Positions 32,684 to 44,825 of a DNA stretch of 64,000 nt are shown in pieces. Source of the stretch: Agrocybe praecox (taxonomy: Eukaryota > Basidiomycota > Agaricomycetes > Agaricales > Agrocybaceae); the NCBI GenBank assembly GCA_964017145.1, contig OZ024852.1:3101945-3165944 (forward strand). Reading direction: 5' to 3'. Below the pieces are notes generated by a model. It did not search any database and was not told the DNA's origin. It saw nothing but the letters and a program-made list of their open reading frames with translations. A program made the position numbers and the translations under genes. Positions within the stretch are counted from its first letter, which is position 1. Each line of letters opens with the position of its first letter.

Positions 32684-33967
32684 CTAGTAGTGTACATCCC
32701 ACACCTGCTCTTGAAAGCTGTCGGAGTCGAAGGATATTCCCACCACGGTAAGATCGAGGTTGGCTTTCTCTGTCGTAATGCTTTCCGGAATTAAGTTTGA
32801 AATACCTGCGGACTCCACATGAAGGGTTCGCATATTTAAGACAATTCTACAAGTCTACAAACCGTGAAAAACAGGTAAGTTTTATGATTGAATCATACGT
32901 ACAATTGTGGAGTATACCACGAGGGGCCAGACGAATAGAATAAAGGGATTACAAGTTCGCGTTATTAGCGACACCGGTGTCATAGAGGAGATAGTGCCTA
33001 TTATGAAAACCAGAGTGAACTCGCCTTAATCGTCTCGGGAAAACATATCATACGTACCGATGAAGAAAACGAAAATGCACGCGGCCTCATTCACCACCAT
33101 TCTAACAAGTGATTCACTGGATGGGGATCTACTGGCTTTTCGCTTAGCGAACGCTGTCCCGAACAGCATCCCATGTGCGAAAACCATGGAGACGCTGAAT
33201 AAAGTTTATAAGTCAAGGATCGCGTTATAATTCAAATCACGAGAACATACTTCATAATTGTGAACCGAAAAATGGGCACATTGACCAGGTCGCAGTGGCC
33301 ATTGAATGCCCCGCGTTTTTGAGAAGATGGAATTAGGGCTACGCATGCGGATGCGAACTGTAGGACGATGGGGATGAAGAGTCCATATATGACTTTACTC
33401 CTCTCATATAGGGCAAAAGCTACTATATGCTCGTCATCGTGTCTCCAAAGGAGAGTGTTTTGATAGAACGCACCTCGTAGGAATAAAACACCATCCATTG
33501 CCCCTATCATCAACATCGTTGTTAAAAATAACGATAAGAACCACCCCCGACAGTAAGCTTCTGGGACTGGGCCATGTGCGAGAAGCCTGTTGACTAGAAC
33601 ATAGTTTGTGCTGTTGCCATGGTTGAGATATGTGTGATATGAAGCCATAAGGAATACAAATCACATTGAGGAGGCAATCGGAAGGTAGCGTGCAAGGATG
33701 TAAAGTGCTTTGACTACAGGAGAACGAGCACTGCCAAAAAAATAAACGTATATGCGAGCAACGACAGCAGAAAAGCGTACCTCCAGATGTAACGGTACTC
33801 GGAGAGGAATGTAGAACTGTATTCCAGGACAAGAAACACCAGAGCTGCCACTAGAAAGGCGTAATCAATCAGGATCAAAACCAGTTGACACATAGCTTTG
33901 ACTTACAGGACGAATAATCTCTATTAAAGTATGCATGATAAGACATGGGTGAGCTGAAATTATTCAT
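32684..33967 (-). CDS. DUF6533-like multi-pass membrane protein 2
   Basis: Assembled from about eight exons on the minus strand. The N-terminus 'MNNFSSPMSYHAYFNRDYSS' joins through a 56-bp intron to 'LAALVFLVLEYSSTF' and 'EYRYIW'. Then come 'VVKALYILARYLPIAS', 'EAYCRGWFLSLFLTTMLMI' with 'GVLFLRVAFALYERSKVI', 'IPIVLQFASACVALI', 'SLVRMVVNEAACIFVFFI', and a final helix 'FILFVWPLVVYS'. The C-tail starts 'NMRTLHVESA' and ends at TAG 32684. The order of segments matches DUF6533 proteins, although the usual LTLDDE motif is replaced by a diverged sequence. Short introns are abundant and some junctions were chosen by phase. It is divergently unrelated to its cyclase neighbour in function as far as can be seen. 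Confidence 0.68.
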
Positions 33968-35279
33968 TGAATGAGAGGAGGGAGTGCAGAAGGAAGGACA
34001 ATGTAAAATATCTAGAGGAATACAGAAAAGACAGGAAGGGCCACCGTTATGGTTGTGGTACAGGTTCAAGCTGCGCGGTGGGAAGGACGGTTAAAAGGAA
34101 GCCTCATTGGGAAGCACTAGAAATCGCCGGCTATTCCACCGGCCAGCTTAGTAGCTCTATTGACAACATGCCCTTGCATTGAATGATTGGTTCTTCAGTG
34201 TCATTGCACCACATCGTGTATAAAAAGAGGCTTCCCGAACTCGGAGATAACATACAACCTGCCACCGCTTGCCACCTCTGACGTATCATGAGAACGGACC
34301 GACGGAGTATTGATTCAGTCTAGACTAGGCTCAACTTGCATGTACATATTGACAATGTCGGTACATACAAAATTTTCAATGCAGTTGTGGGATTGGTATT
34401 ATGTATTGAAAATTGAAAATTGTATAGTCAGACGCGTTTCACGCGTGGCGGCTCGGAAATAGCATGGCCAATGGCTCACGTTAAAGCAACAATTATCTGA
34501 ACCGAATGACGTGCGTCGCGTGTACTTTGAGTGTAGTTTTGCTTTATTTTTATCTTCTTGATACATAGACGTGCCTAAAGCTCGGTTTGGTTTAGTGCGT
34601 CCGTTTGAAATTGAAGTAGGGCGTCACCGTTTTCTGGACTGTATCGTGGCTTACCTCTACCTTGAAATTGAACGCAGGGATTTGAATCTTCTTCGGCGGT
34701 TTACTTGGTAAAAAGTTACTTTGAGCCAATTATTCTTACCGGATTGGACTATGTTTGCAATGAGGTTTTATTTGCACATAGAGGATTCTGTAAATCTGTC
34801 GTGAAGTGTCGGTGAAGAAGCTTGTTGGTTATGGGCTGGTTTGAACGTCGGAGTCCAAAATATATGAGCGGAGGTTATAACACAAGAAAGTCCTTTCAAT
34901 TTGTTTTAAACAGCGTCAGTTTATGTAAGTACCCGGAAATTGTATTCCTAACCTAAGTTTTAAACCAATAAGTGTAAACGGGTGATGCATGAAGAGGCTT
35001 ACCCATTTGATAAGTCTTCGACTCATGAAGACATATCCATCGGCATAGAATCGGCATACTACTTAGTTAAGACTTGTTTACAACTTGTTTAAGTGAACTT
35101 GGCATGAACTGAATATTTATTTATTTACATTAGCAAGCACGAGAAGTCTGCCAATCCACTCCAATCTTGCTCCAATTTGAACCATACTCCAATCCTGCTC
35201 CAATCATACTCTGTTGTACAACTACGGTCACGTGATTATTCACTTTTTCGGCGGGGCGGAACTGAACGAGCCTTGTTCG
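33968..35279. other. Divergent intergenic region
   Basis: About 1.3 kb between the minus-strand DUF6533 gene and the plus-strand synthetase. A short repeated word CTCCAATC(T/C)TGCTCCAAT occurs near 35158-35205, just before the synthetase start, possibly a promoter-proximal duplication. No gene recognised. Confidence 0.5.
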
Positions 35280-37426
35280 ATGCTCTTTCGCCCGCTACTT
35301 TATCGAATTTGCTATCCTGCAAGTCTTTCGCGACATTATAGCACCAAAGGCAAGCCATTCTATATAACTACACCCATCTTTTACCCCAATGCTTCACCAC
35401 ACATTGGACATCTGTATTCGCTTGTGACGGGAGACGTGTTTGCACGGTACCAGCGCTTAAAGACGAGTGGTCAAGATGTTCGATATCTTGCAGGGACGGA
35501 CGAACACGGACTAAAGATACAAAAAGCCGCTCGAACTTACTTTGATGGTGAAAGTAATAGGGAAATGGAATTCTGTGACATGTTGAGCGAGAGATTTCGA
35601 GTGCGTCAAGTTTTTTCTTCATTATACAATGTTGATTTGACTTTTTATAGGACCTTGGGAATCGAGCTAACATCAGTAACACCTGCTTTATGCGAACTTC
35701 TTCCAAAGAGCATCATGAAGCAGTCGAAAACGTTTGGGTATGCTCTGATTTCCTGCCATTGTTCTAGTATCTTACTTGTTGCAGCGCAATTTGCGTGATA
35801 AAGGTTACATTTATAAAAGCCAATACTCTGGCTGGTACTCTGTTACCGACGAATGTTTCTATACCAACGCACAGGTCGCCGACGGTGTCTCTCTGGAGAC
35901 CGGCGCCTCTGTGGAATGGGCAGAAGAGGAGAATTACATGTTCCGACTTTCTGCTTTCCAAAAGGCACTACTGCAACATTTCACGGAAAACAAACGCAGT
36001 GTATACCCTGAACAATATCTCGACAACGTCCTTGGTATGCTGGGCGGAAAGTCGCCAATTGACGAGGCTTTCGTCTTGGAGGACATCTCAATTTCTCGAC
36101 CTCGTTCGCGACTCGAATGGGGCGTCCAAGTCCCTGAAGACCCCCAACAAACTGTTTACGTGTGGTTCGATGCCCTCTTGATATATCTTACCGGCTCTGG
36201 TTACCCCTGGACGTCCGTAGCTGAACAAACTGCGAAAGGGTGGCCGGCGGACATTCAAATTATCGGAAAGGATATTCTGCGTTTCCATGCGATTTATCTG
36301 CCTGCGATTATCCTCGCTCTTTCTGGAAAGGCATACACTCCCGGCGTTGAAGTTTCTTCGCTGCCTGTTGCATTGCCCAAGACGTTGTTGACCCACGCTC
36401 ATTGGACCTCGAGTCAGAAAAAGATGTCGAAGAGTTTGGGCAATGTCGCGGACCCCTTGGAGGCGATAGAGAAATTCGGAGTTGACGTTGTTCGATTCTA
36501 CATGATGCGTGTTGGTGGCAGGTGGAGAGGAGATGTCGGTTCGTTTCGTTTTTTTTCTTTTCCTCTAGACATGCCTGCTGATACACTTTGGCATAGATTG
36601 GTCCACAGAACAGCTCCAAAAGCATCAGAAAGAGATCTCGGCACAGTTAGGAAACTATTTTCTTCGTGTAACGTCTCCCAGGATCGCGGAACGAGCCAGT
36701 CAGGCTCTCACGGACGACAGTCTTATAATGAATGACGGTTTCCCCGCACTTTTCAATGTACTTTTGGAGAAAGGAGCCCAAGTCGCCTTTGTGGAAGGTA
36801 CAGACGCAGAAGGTGGAGACCCGAACGTTCAGTTATTAGCTGCTGCCCTGGCGCTGCCGGCTAGAGTTCGTTCGAATATGGACGAGTTGGAGGCTGGCCA
36901 AGCATTGGCGGAAATCATGAATGTTTTGAAATTGGTCAGTCTTTTTCTTTTTATCATTCTTTTCCTGCCTCGTTCTCTCTCTCTCTGGCTTGTTTCTTTC
37001 CCTGCCTACGATCGACTTTGACCCTTTCTACTCGTCGTTTTGCTCCAATACACTTTTTCTCTCACTTTCCTCCTCAACATATACTAACATCTATGTTTTC
37101 CCTGACAGGCCAATAAAACAGTGGCAGACATCGAACCTTGGGCTAAGTCAACGCCTCCGTCCGTCACTCACATTACGCGTATCGTAGCCCTGGAGATCCT
37201 TCGAATCGTTGGTGCTTGTCTGGCACCGTTTATGCCCGACACATCAGAGCGGCTTATGTTTGGCCTTGGTCTTAATCTGGAAGGCTGTACGCCATCCGAA
37301 GCGGCCTCTGGTCGAAAAGGTGTTCTGGAGCTTGCGTCTGATAGACCGGCGAAGAAAGAAGACGTAAAGGCTGTCTGGGAGAGGTGGGCTGACCAGAAGG
37401 TGGAGGGTGTTAAGCTGTTTGTGTAG
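35280..37426 (+). CDS. MSM1: Methionyl-tRNA synthetase, probably mitochondrial
   Basis: Five exons (35280-35600, 35651-35737, 35785-36538, 36597-36934, 37109-37426) give 605 aa. The class I synthetase signature '[20 protein letters not shown]' (HIGH-type) follows '[11 protein letters not shown]' near residue 30-50. The '[16 protein letters not shown]' segment and the '[10 protein letters not shown]' (KMSKS) loop with '[19 protein letters not shown]' are all present, then a helical anticodon-binding region. The enzyme charges tRNA-Met with methionine. The first 25 residues are rich in Arg, Leu and Ser without acids ('[20 protein letters not shown]'), a typical mitochondrial presequence, and the size is that of the organellar enzyme. 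The ATG at 35280 is preferred to the one 22 codons upstream for this reason. It is the clearest housekeeping gene of the window. Confidence 0.93.
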
Positions 37427-38051
37427 CTTGCGCGTATGTCTTTTCTGGAGAAAGTAAGTCTTAATAACACCCTCCTACGCGATGAACTTTTCTTGATTTT
37501 TTTTCTCAGAAGTATTCGTTGCTATATTTTTTTCGTGTTAGAATGCCGAACCCCATTACAGGGATAATACCAATTGTGGACCGACGAACTACAGAGTATA
37601 CGACTCTTTGAGTCATTTATCAAGAACAGCCCTTTGGTGCCCGGTTGGATGAATTATCAGAGTGTAAACGTTTAAGCGCAGTGCCACTAAGCCGAATTTG
37701 ACGTTTACAGGATCCGCTTGGAACGAACTGTAAATTACAGGTTTAGACACGTTTGCAAAACATAGGTCAAGATTGTGCCGCTCGAGAAGGATCATAGCTC
37801 TGCACGACCCGGTTACTCATCGGTATTGAGATACATCGGCACGCTGCCCTTACTGCCGGTGTTAGGTAAAGGTACGTCCCTGACATGAACTGCAAAGTTG
37901 TTTGACATTGGACAGTTGGACTCTGGTTTCATAGACATCTATAACCATATTTGCCTAACTAACAGCAGATGTATTAAGGTCTGAGGTTTTAAGGCCTTGA
38001 CACGCAAATTTGATATCTCCTCTTCCTTTCACACCTCCGTACAAACACTCC
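37427..38051. other. Intergenic region
   Basis: About 620 bp between the synthetase stop and the first tandem DUF6534 gene. Holds T-rich sequence near 37490-37540 that may belong to the 3' UTR. Nothing else recognised. Confidence 0.5.
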
Positions 38052-40001
38052 ATGATGGATTTTGTTGGGCCCGTCAATACTCGCGCTCCGTTTGTAGGCT
38101 TTATCGCTGGGACATTGTACGCTTTTTTTCAGGCTGGGTTTACACGAGTAACGCTTACACGATGCCATGGTTGCCAGATTACTAGGAGTCACTATCGTAA
38201 AAGCATGGCAATATTTTATGGAATACCCTGAGGATTCAAGGACGAGGAAAATGGCTGTAAGTGCAGCCCATCAATTCATCTTTTCCTGCTCCGTCGCAAG
38301 CTAGTGTTAGTCGAGGCTGATTGATTCGTATTTATATTAGGTGTGCATCGTGTGGTAGGCACTTCCTAAAAATTCTCTCTGTTGAAATCAATCCTCCTCA
38401 TACTATGGATTGGTGAAGCTTGCTAGATTGCTCACACTTCGCATTTTCGGTCATGATGATCTATTCGTCGCTTTTTAGTCCGATGAAATATACAGACCCG
38501 AACGTTATTTGGTACGTTGGTCTGCCTGTTCTTGTGGACGCTACATCTTGACGAACTTGGTTGACGAATACCCATTTTCAGGAGCTGGAAGGTCCATAAA
38601 TTTCATCAAAATTCCTTCGGTGTACTTAATCATTATCGTTTATTTTTAAGGCTATGGTCCTTTCCAAGGTTCGCTTTTTTTCACATTCAAACCCTCGTAC
38701 TCCATTCAACGAACAAGCAGGCCCTTCTCACGATTTTGGTTCAAGCGTACGTCCTACCTTTGTCTTCTATTTTCTAGATATCGGATACTTATTCTCTCTC
38801 TATTCAAGATTTTATTTACACATTATTTGGTTCCGTGAGTAATATTTCATATTTCCAAGATCATCGCAAGTGTTTGCTCAAATGGCCCCCTTTTTTTGTG
38901 GCAGTCGCCAGCAGCATCTTGTTGAAGTCCATTTTCAAGGCATGTCTGCAGTGTTTACAGGACTAAGGGAATGTCAGTTTGAATGTCAGTTTTCTCATTC
39001 GAATAATAGGCGTTTTCTGTCTCCGTTTTGGCGTATGTTACAGGTGTGTATTATTGTGACTGGTGGCTTCTTCTCGTCATCACGACTCATTTCTCATAGG
39101 TGTCATGCTCGGTAAGAATTGACCCGTTGAATTTCAGTTTTATGACCTCAATCCTTTTTTCTCCTTTTAGCATTCTGCGTACTCTTGTAAGTACAGGTTT
39201 ATACAAGACGCTCGTGAAGCAGGGTGACACTGAGTTTACAGGCAACGACTTTCAAATATTTCTGAATTTCCTAAGTCATTCGAGGTGATTTGTCCTTGTG
39301 ATTCGTCGCTGCTTTTCCAACCTTACGTATCCATGGATTAGATCTTGATATACATTGGATTTGGATCCACGGCAGTGATAGATTGCTGCATCGCCATACT
39401 CATGTCTACTGTCCTGATCCAGAATGGCTTTGGGACGACGAAGAGGTGGGATACTTAATATATGGGGCGTCATGTCATATGTTGATTTTTTTTTCTCTGC
39501 AGAGGCAACAGGGTCGTTACTGGTCTCATCCTTTTTTTCGGCGGAACAGGGGCTCTAACTGCGTAAGTTGTTCCCCAACTCTTTGTTAATCGTACTTAAA
39601 AAAGTTACAGAGTCGCCGCGCTAGCTTCGATTTCACTTGTATGGTTCTCTTATATTCTATAAATGCCAATAAACGAGCAGTGTTACACACAACAGTACGC
39701 CTCCAACCGATCTTCTCTGCTTTACCTAGGGACAGAACTATGGGTATCAAGAAGTAAGTGTATATAAATTTCCACTATATTGTCTAAATTTGCCTTTTGA
39801 TTTGTATTTTAGTATATGCAATTTCAATCTTGACGCTGTGCGTACAACTTTGGGTGTCATGATTCTTGCACTGTTGACACGACTATCAGATTTAATGCTA
39901 AGTCTTCATTCAAGATGACGCTGGAAGGAACCATGTCGGATATCTCTTTTCAAATTAGTGCAATGGTGTTCACCGAGGATCCTAGCGCTCCAACTCCGTA
40001 G
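38052..40001 (+). CDS. DUF6534-like multi-pass membrane protein, tandem copy 1
   Basis: Exons were matched to the neighbour at 40563. They start 'MMDFVGPVNTRAPFVGFIAG', then 'LLGVTIVKAWQYFMEYP', 'HFAFSVMMIYSSLFSPMKY', very short exons encoding 'SWK' and 'AMVLSK', then 'ALLTILVQA', 'FYLHIIW', 'FGSTAVIDCCIAILMST', 'GNRVVTGLILFFGGTGALTA', 'SNRSSLLYLGTELWVSR' and a last exon from about 39914 to TAG at 40001. The 'DCxIAxxMSTVL' and 'GxLTA' segments fit the C-terminal half of DUF6534 proteins. There are more than ten exons, several under 30 nt, and some boundaries between 38900 and 39300 are unresolved, so a hidden defect is possible. The tail is much shorter than in copy 2. Function unknown. Confidence 0.6.
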
Positions 40002-40562
40002 AGCTAACAGCAATCATCGTCCTCTCAAGGATTCCCTATTTGATGCTGACGTTCGTATTTCGAAGCTGGTCTGTATCGTTTTACTTCTACATTTGTGCAA
40101 AAATACAAAAATTCTCGATAATAGGCATATACACCAGATATATACATACGAAGTCCCTCATCTTCGGAAAGCTGTATCTTCGTGATGTAGGTTGTGACTA
40201 ATATAGCAGCTGGTCTATGTACCGAAATAGGTCGAGTTCCCAGAGTCCGTTGTACTTGGGATGGAAGAACTATGAAAGAATGATCTCCTTCAAGTTTCTA
40301 TACAGATGGACTGTCTCATGATATTCTGGACGTTCTGATGCCAACAATGTGCCGCCCGATTCCTTATTATTAACACAGGAGCTCATATATTTAGGGCTGA
40401 CTCAGATGCTATGAGAAGTGGTATAAAAGAAAACTGGCATTTCAAACGGTATCTCGGTGACTGAAAATCCCCGCTTACGCTAAACGACTTCCGACCTTGA
40501 ATTGTTGAAATCCAACACCACCATTTCTTCGTCACCTCACTCGATTCTCCCTCCTCGCCTCG
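40002..40562. other. Spacer between the tandem DUF6534 genes
   Basis: About 560 bp, AT-rich. Expected to contain the 3' UTR of copy 1 and the promoter of copy 2; no further gene. Confidence 0.5.
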
Positions 40563-42587
40563 ATGGACTTAGACGCGCCAATAGATCTTCAAGCACCTTT
40601 TCTTGGGTTTATTTCTGGAGCAGTGTTCGTTTCTTCCCTACCTAACTGATGATGCATGAATACTAAATGTTAACCTGTTCGTCGCTTAGATTACTAGGTG
40701 TAACGATCTTGCAAGCGTGGCAGTACTTCATTCGATACACAGATGATTCAAAGATGAGGAAGCTAATAGTATGTCGGTCATTATCTTGGTCCCATGAAAT
40801 GAGGCTGCGCAATGCGCATCGGCATTGCGCTCTCGTTCTATGCGGAACTGAACTTATGTAATTTGACAGCTGATTGTTCTGGATAGATATGCATGGTTTG
40901 GTTTGTTTGCTTCCGCTCATGTTATTTTTCCTTCCCCATCGGCGGCTGATGCAGATTGTTGTCGATGTTCTCTATAGCTTGCTGGATTCCCTACATTTCG
41001 CTTTTTCTGCGACGATGATGTACTCGTCCTTTACCAGCCCTTTGAAGTACGCCGACACGAATGTTGTATGGTTAGTTATACTTCCTCTGCTGCGACTCTA
41101 TATACCCTTGCCTTATACTTCGTCTGTACAGGAGCTTGAAGGTAGGCTATTTATGTATCGTGATGGTTGGATGGATTGAAAAATTCCCTCCTTTGGCATA
41201 CTCATAGGCTATGGCTATTGTCAAGGTACATTTCTCATCCAATTGCCTTTCTCCGCTTTCGATACTTACTGATAGTACTTAATTCTAGACCCTCCTCATG
41301 ATTTTGGTCCAAGGGTGAGTCTACGAGTATCATAAATCCAATCTGGAAATGCTTCTCAATAACAACGTGCTTATCAAGGTTCTACCTGCATCTAATTTGG
41401 GTCTGTGAGTGAATTGCGCCATGGGCGATACTATCATTCCAATCTTTCATAACTAGTGACAGGAAGTTTGTTGATGAGAACGGAGCTCGTGAGAACACTC
41501 AAGGCAGGTTGCTCTTAGCATTCTAGGAGAATACCGCGTTCATCACCCAGTGATCTCTTTAGTCATTTTCGGTATTCGCCTTCGCATATGCAATAGGTAA
41601 TTATTACTCCTTTTGTCCACATGGAGACAATTTTTGATAATCATGATTAGGAATCGCCGTGGGTGAGCTTTCAAACTTCAAGTTTATTCATGGATTCTGA
41701 GAGCTTACATCCTCTGGTATAAGCATTCCTGATTTTCTTGTAAGTTGATAAACACCCGACCTTTGAAGTTCCGAGGTTGACAAACGTTGTCTCTAACTTG
41801 CAGACAAAAAATAACCAATATATCCAACTTCCCGCTAATGTTCGAGGTCAGTAACTGGGGTCTTTAGGTTTTGCTTATTTTAATTTGACTCTGGTTTGCA
41901 GCGGATGATATACGTCGGATTCGGTTCCACAGCGGCGATCGACTGTGGTATTGCAATCATCATGTCTACGGTTTTGTTTACAAACAGCGCAGGGACGGCA
42001 AATAAGTGAGTAACTCAGGTAAATGGTTGCATTGGTACTAATCATCTTGTATCAGGGGCAATGGTGTCGTCACTTATCTCGTCGTGTTCTTCGTTGGAAC
42101 GGGCGTACTTACTGCGTATGCCACTTATTACGTTTAGTCTCCTATTATGCTGAACGATTGCGATATAGTGTGGCTGCATTAGCTACGGTAGGCTTGGTAA
42201 GAACTTCAACACAAAAAGTGAAGACTACGAGCGCCTAACTAATAACTTCCCTGTAGTACACCGCTAATCGATCATCGGTGCTGTACTTGGGCATCGAATT
42301 TTCTGTGTCACGTCGTCAGTACCAACCATGCGTCACATAATCACTTATTGACATTGCTCACAGTTTACGCAAATTCTATCCTAACACTGTAAGCGACGTG
42401 ATATTATCACCTTTCGATCTTCAGCATGACGATCAGAGACAGATTCAACGCCAAAGCATCTTTCAAAAAGCGCCTCGAGGGATCCAAAGACATATATATC
42501 CCGAGTGCGCTCGTTTTTGGCGAGGATGCAGCCCAAATATCCCTTCCTAAAAGTCCTATAGAAAGCAAGGAGACCGAATCTCCGTGA
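40563..42587 (+). CDS. DUF6534-like multi-pass membrane protein, tandem copy 2
   Basis: Starts 'MDLDAPIDLQAPFLGFISGA', then 'LLGVTILQAWQYFIRYTDD', 'LHFAFSATMMYSSFTSP', microexons of 10 nt (GAGCTTGAAG) and 18 nt ('AMAIVK'), 'TLLMILVQG', 'FYLHLIW', 'RMIYVGFGSTAAIDC' and 'GIAIIMSTVLFTNSAGTANK', 'GNGVVTYLVVFFVGTGVLTA', 'VAALATVGL', 'YTANRSSVLYLGIEFSVSR', 'LYANSILTL', and a last exon with a charged tail ending 'SPIESKETESP' at TGA 42587. Each segment has a counterpart in copy 1, and the microexons are in the same order. The pair arose by tandem duplication and has diverged substantially in protein sequence. Boundaries around 41400-41830 are uncertain. Function unknown; a membrane sensor role is inference. 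Confidence 0.68.
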
Positions 42588-44015
42588 AAGGTGCAATGCT
42601 TGTATAAACAAATGTATTTAAATGTCTAACTTAAAGGTGACGAGGCCACTGAACATAGCACCTGATAAGTTTGTATTCTGAGTATTCACATTCGAACGAT
42701 CTCCAGTGGGATACGACGATTTTTTCCTTTGTAAATGTGAACTGGCTTTTTTGGGCTTTTTGTTTGTTCTAAAGATTTCCGGAACCCAGCATCTTGACGT
42801 CAACCGCGCGCCAGCGGCCAAGTTCCATATGCTAACGGAAGTAGAAGGCCGTGAGCTCAATGACTCACTATATAACTGGCGACATGGTCCAGAATCGAAT
42901 CGTTCTGTAGTCAAAATAAAACAAAACAGAGATCGAATAGTTTTCAAAAAACGTAGAAATATCGTTCTCTCGCCTTTCCCTTTCCCTATCCGTAGTAAGT
43001 ACACCGTGAACAATGGACACCAATAATGATCATAATCATAAATCCTGTTAATGATACCCGAAGTTAGACGCCTCTGAGTCTCCAGGCCCAGGGCCTGATG
43101 TGATGACTCGGGACTCAGACTCGGACTCGGACCCGATAGGATGCTGGAAATGAAGACGGAGTACGCTCGCTTGTACACTAACGTAGCACTACCTGACCTA
43201 AATACGAATAGCATTGGGAATATGCAGAACTTGTAGCGCGGGGGCGTCGGAGGGCTTGAAGACGGATAATAGATGTGCATACGTCATTACAGACAGCCAT
43301 TATGGAGCCCAATCAACTCCCAATCCATATAAATAGACTAGCGCTTGTACCTCAGTGTAATTGACGTTCGCTCGCTCGCTCGCTCAATTGCCGATCTGAT
43401 CTGAGTGGCTCCACCGCTGAGCGCGCAGGCATTATACTGTCAGGTGTCGCTATCATTGTGAGTTCAATCTCAAAGGCAGGAAGTTATGTATGATATGATA
43501 TGTAGATCTTTTCTTCTTTCGTTCTTTTCCTCCGATGAGTGTGGCGCGCGGTGGTGGTGGTGGTGGTGTTTAGTACGTACGCTTCGAGTCGATCAGCGTG
43601 GGTGTGGGTGAGGGGGTGAAATACATAAATAATACGTGATTGAGAATGGGTAATGCAGAATGCAGAATGACGAGGGGAGTGAGATTGAAAGGATAATAGA
43701 GCGTCACCAATGTCATTCCGACCATCCTGCCATGAATTTTTCTTCTTCTTTGCCTTAAACAACGCGGTGTTCGTGCCGGACCTTGCCATGTTGGGAGCAT
43801 ATAACACGATGTACTAGATCTTATCTTATCTCGGCCACTTCTGAGCTCACGTGTTATGTGGCGAATGCCGGTCTAAATTGATTGACGTTTATAATATTAG
43901 TGTCCTTGTCATGGTTCCTTGGGACATTGTTAGTGTCCTGCCACTCCGTGCGGCTTGCACCTGCCCAACATCTTGCTGAATTCGACATTTTTTGGCCATG
44001 CTTTATTGACCCAAC
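42588..44015. other. Intergenic region
   Basis: About 1.4 kb. Minus-strand frames 42618-43280 (220 codons) and 43484-43807 are open but show no family features and are not convincing genes. Simple repeats include GCTCGCTCGCTCGCTC near 43370 and a GGTGGTGGTGGTGGTG run near 43550. Confidence 0.45.
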
Positions 44016-44825
44016 ATGAAGAAATCTTCTACTTCTTCTCGTGAGTCGCATTTTCTGCTTTTCTCCAGCCAAAATTCATCCATGTTTTTGCCTCCAGCTC
44101 TACCCTCGAATCATCCTCAGAAACGACGGAGGTTACTCAAGAATACGACACCCTCCCCAAAATCTGCTTCAATACCTGTAAAAGAGATCACTGTGGCACT
44201 GAATTCTGGCAATTCTGCTGTACAAATGCCTATTGTCCGAGGGATCTGTACCTCGTGTCATCGTGCTGCAGGCAACACGATTCAGTGTGCACGGTGCGTA
44301 TAATCTGATGGTATACCTTTCGCGTTTTATTTTTTGATAATATCTCAGGTGTTTGACAACGACATGTATGGTCTGTTCGCGTCGTTGCACCCACTCGGCG
44401 ACATCGCAGCCTCCAACGCCCCTTCTCACTTGGTCGCCATCGCCATCGCCTTCGGTTCTGGAATCTCCTAAAAGATCTCGCTCGGTCCTGTCCTCGGTTA
44501 TGACGCTCAACTGCAATCGAATAGATGCACAACAGGATTCGGTTGGCCAAGGAGGGAAACGGCGACGCAAGGCAGGGGATGATGAAGAACTAAGCAGTCC
44601 CCTGTCAGTGAAAGACTGGATGCTGCTTCAACAAGCCGGTGAAGGCTCCAATCAGTCGCTGAATGAATTTGGGCCCGGCTGTGAGAGGTTGGTGTGCCAG
44701 AAATGCTGCTACGAGGACGTCAGAACGTATGTCATGCCTTTATTCCATGATGATTTAGTACTGACGTAGAAAATTTCCGCAGGAATACCACTACTTGCGT
44801 CGACTGCTATGGGTCTCTTCTCTAA
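44016..44825 (+). CDS. Cysteine-rich, probable zinc-binding protein, 232 aa
   Basis: Three exons (44016-44293, 44349-44726, 44783-44825) join in phase. The N-terminal 80 residues are Ser/Pro/Lys-rich ('HPQKRRRLLKNTTPSPK'), with a possible nuclear localisation cluster. Cysteine pairs follow: 'GICTSCHRA' and 'IQCARC', then 'TCMVCSRRCTHS'. After a linker of about 80 residues containing 'GGKRRRKAG' come 'CERLVCQKCCYED' and 'TCVDCYG' at the C-terminus. The spacing suggests two or more CxxC zinc sites of a treble-clef or FYVE/RING-like fold split by the linker. I do not recognise a named family; a nuclear regulatory role is only a guess. Both splice junctions fall between cysteine pairs, and joining them completes the pattern. 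Confidence 0.7.

Noticed and set aside
42618..43280. 220-codon minus-strand frame
   Set aside because: No domain, signal or splice partners, and mixed low-order composition; length alone is not enough.
43365..43385. GCTCGCTCGCTCGCTC run resembling the 4.8-7.7 kb repeat words
   Set aside because: A simple 4-bp repeat without the GCGAAC or AGTG partners or inverted ends; not a copy of that element.
43484..43807. Minus-strand frames starting 'MLYAPNMARSGTNT' / 'MLPTWQGP'
   Set aside because: Overlap simple GGT repeats and end in low complexity; no supporting exon or promoter.
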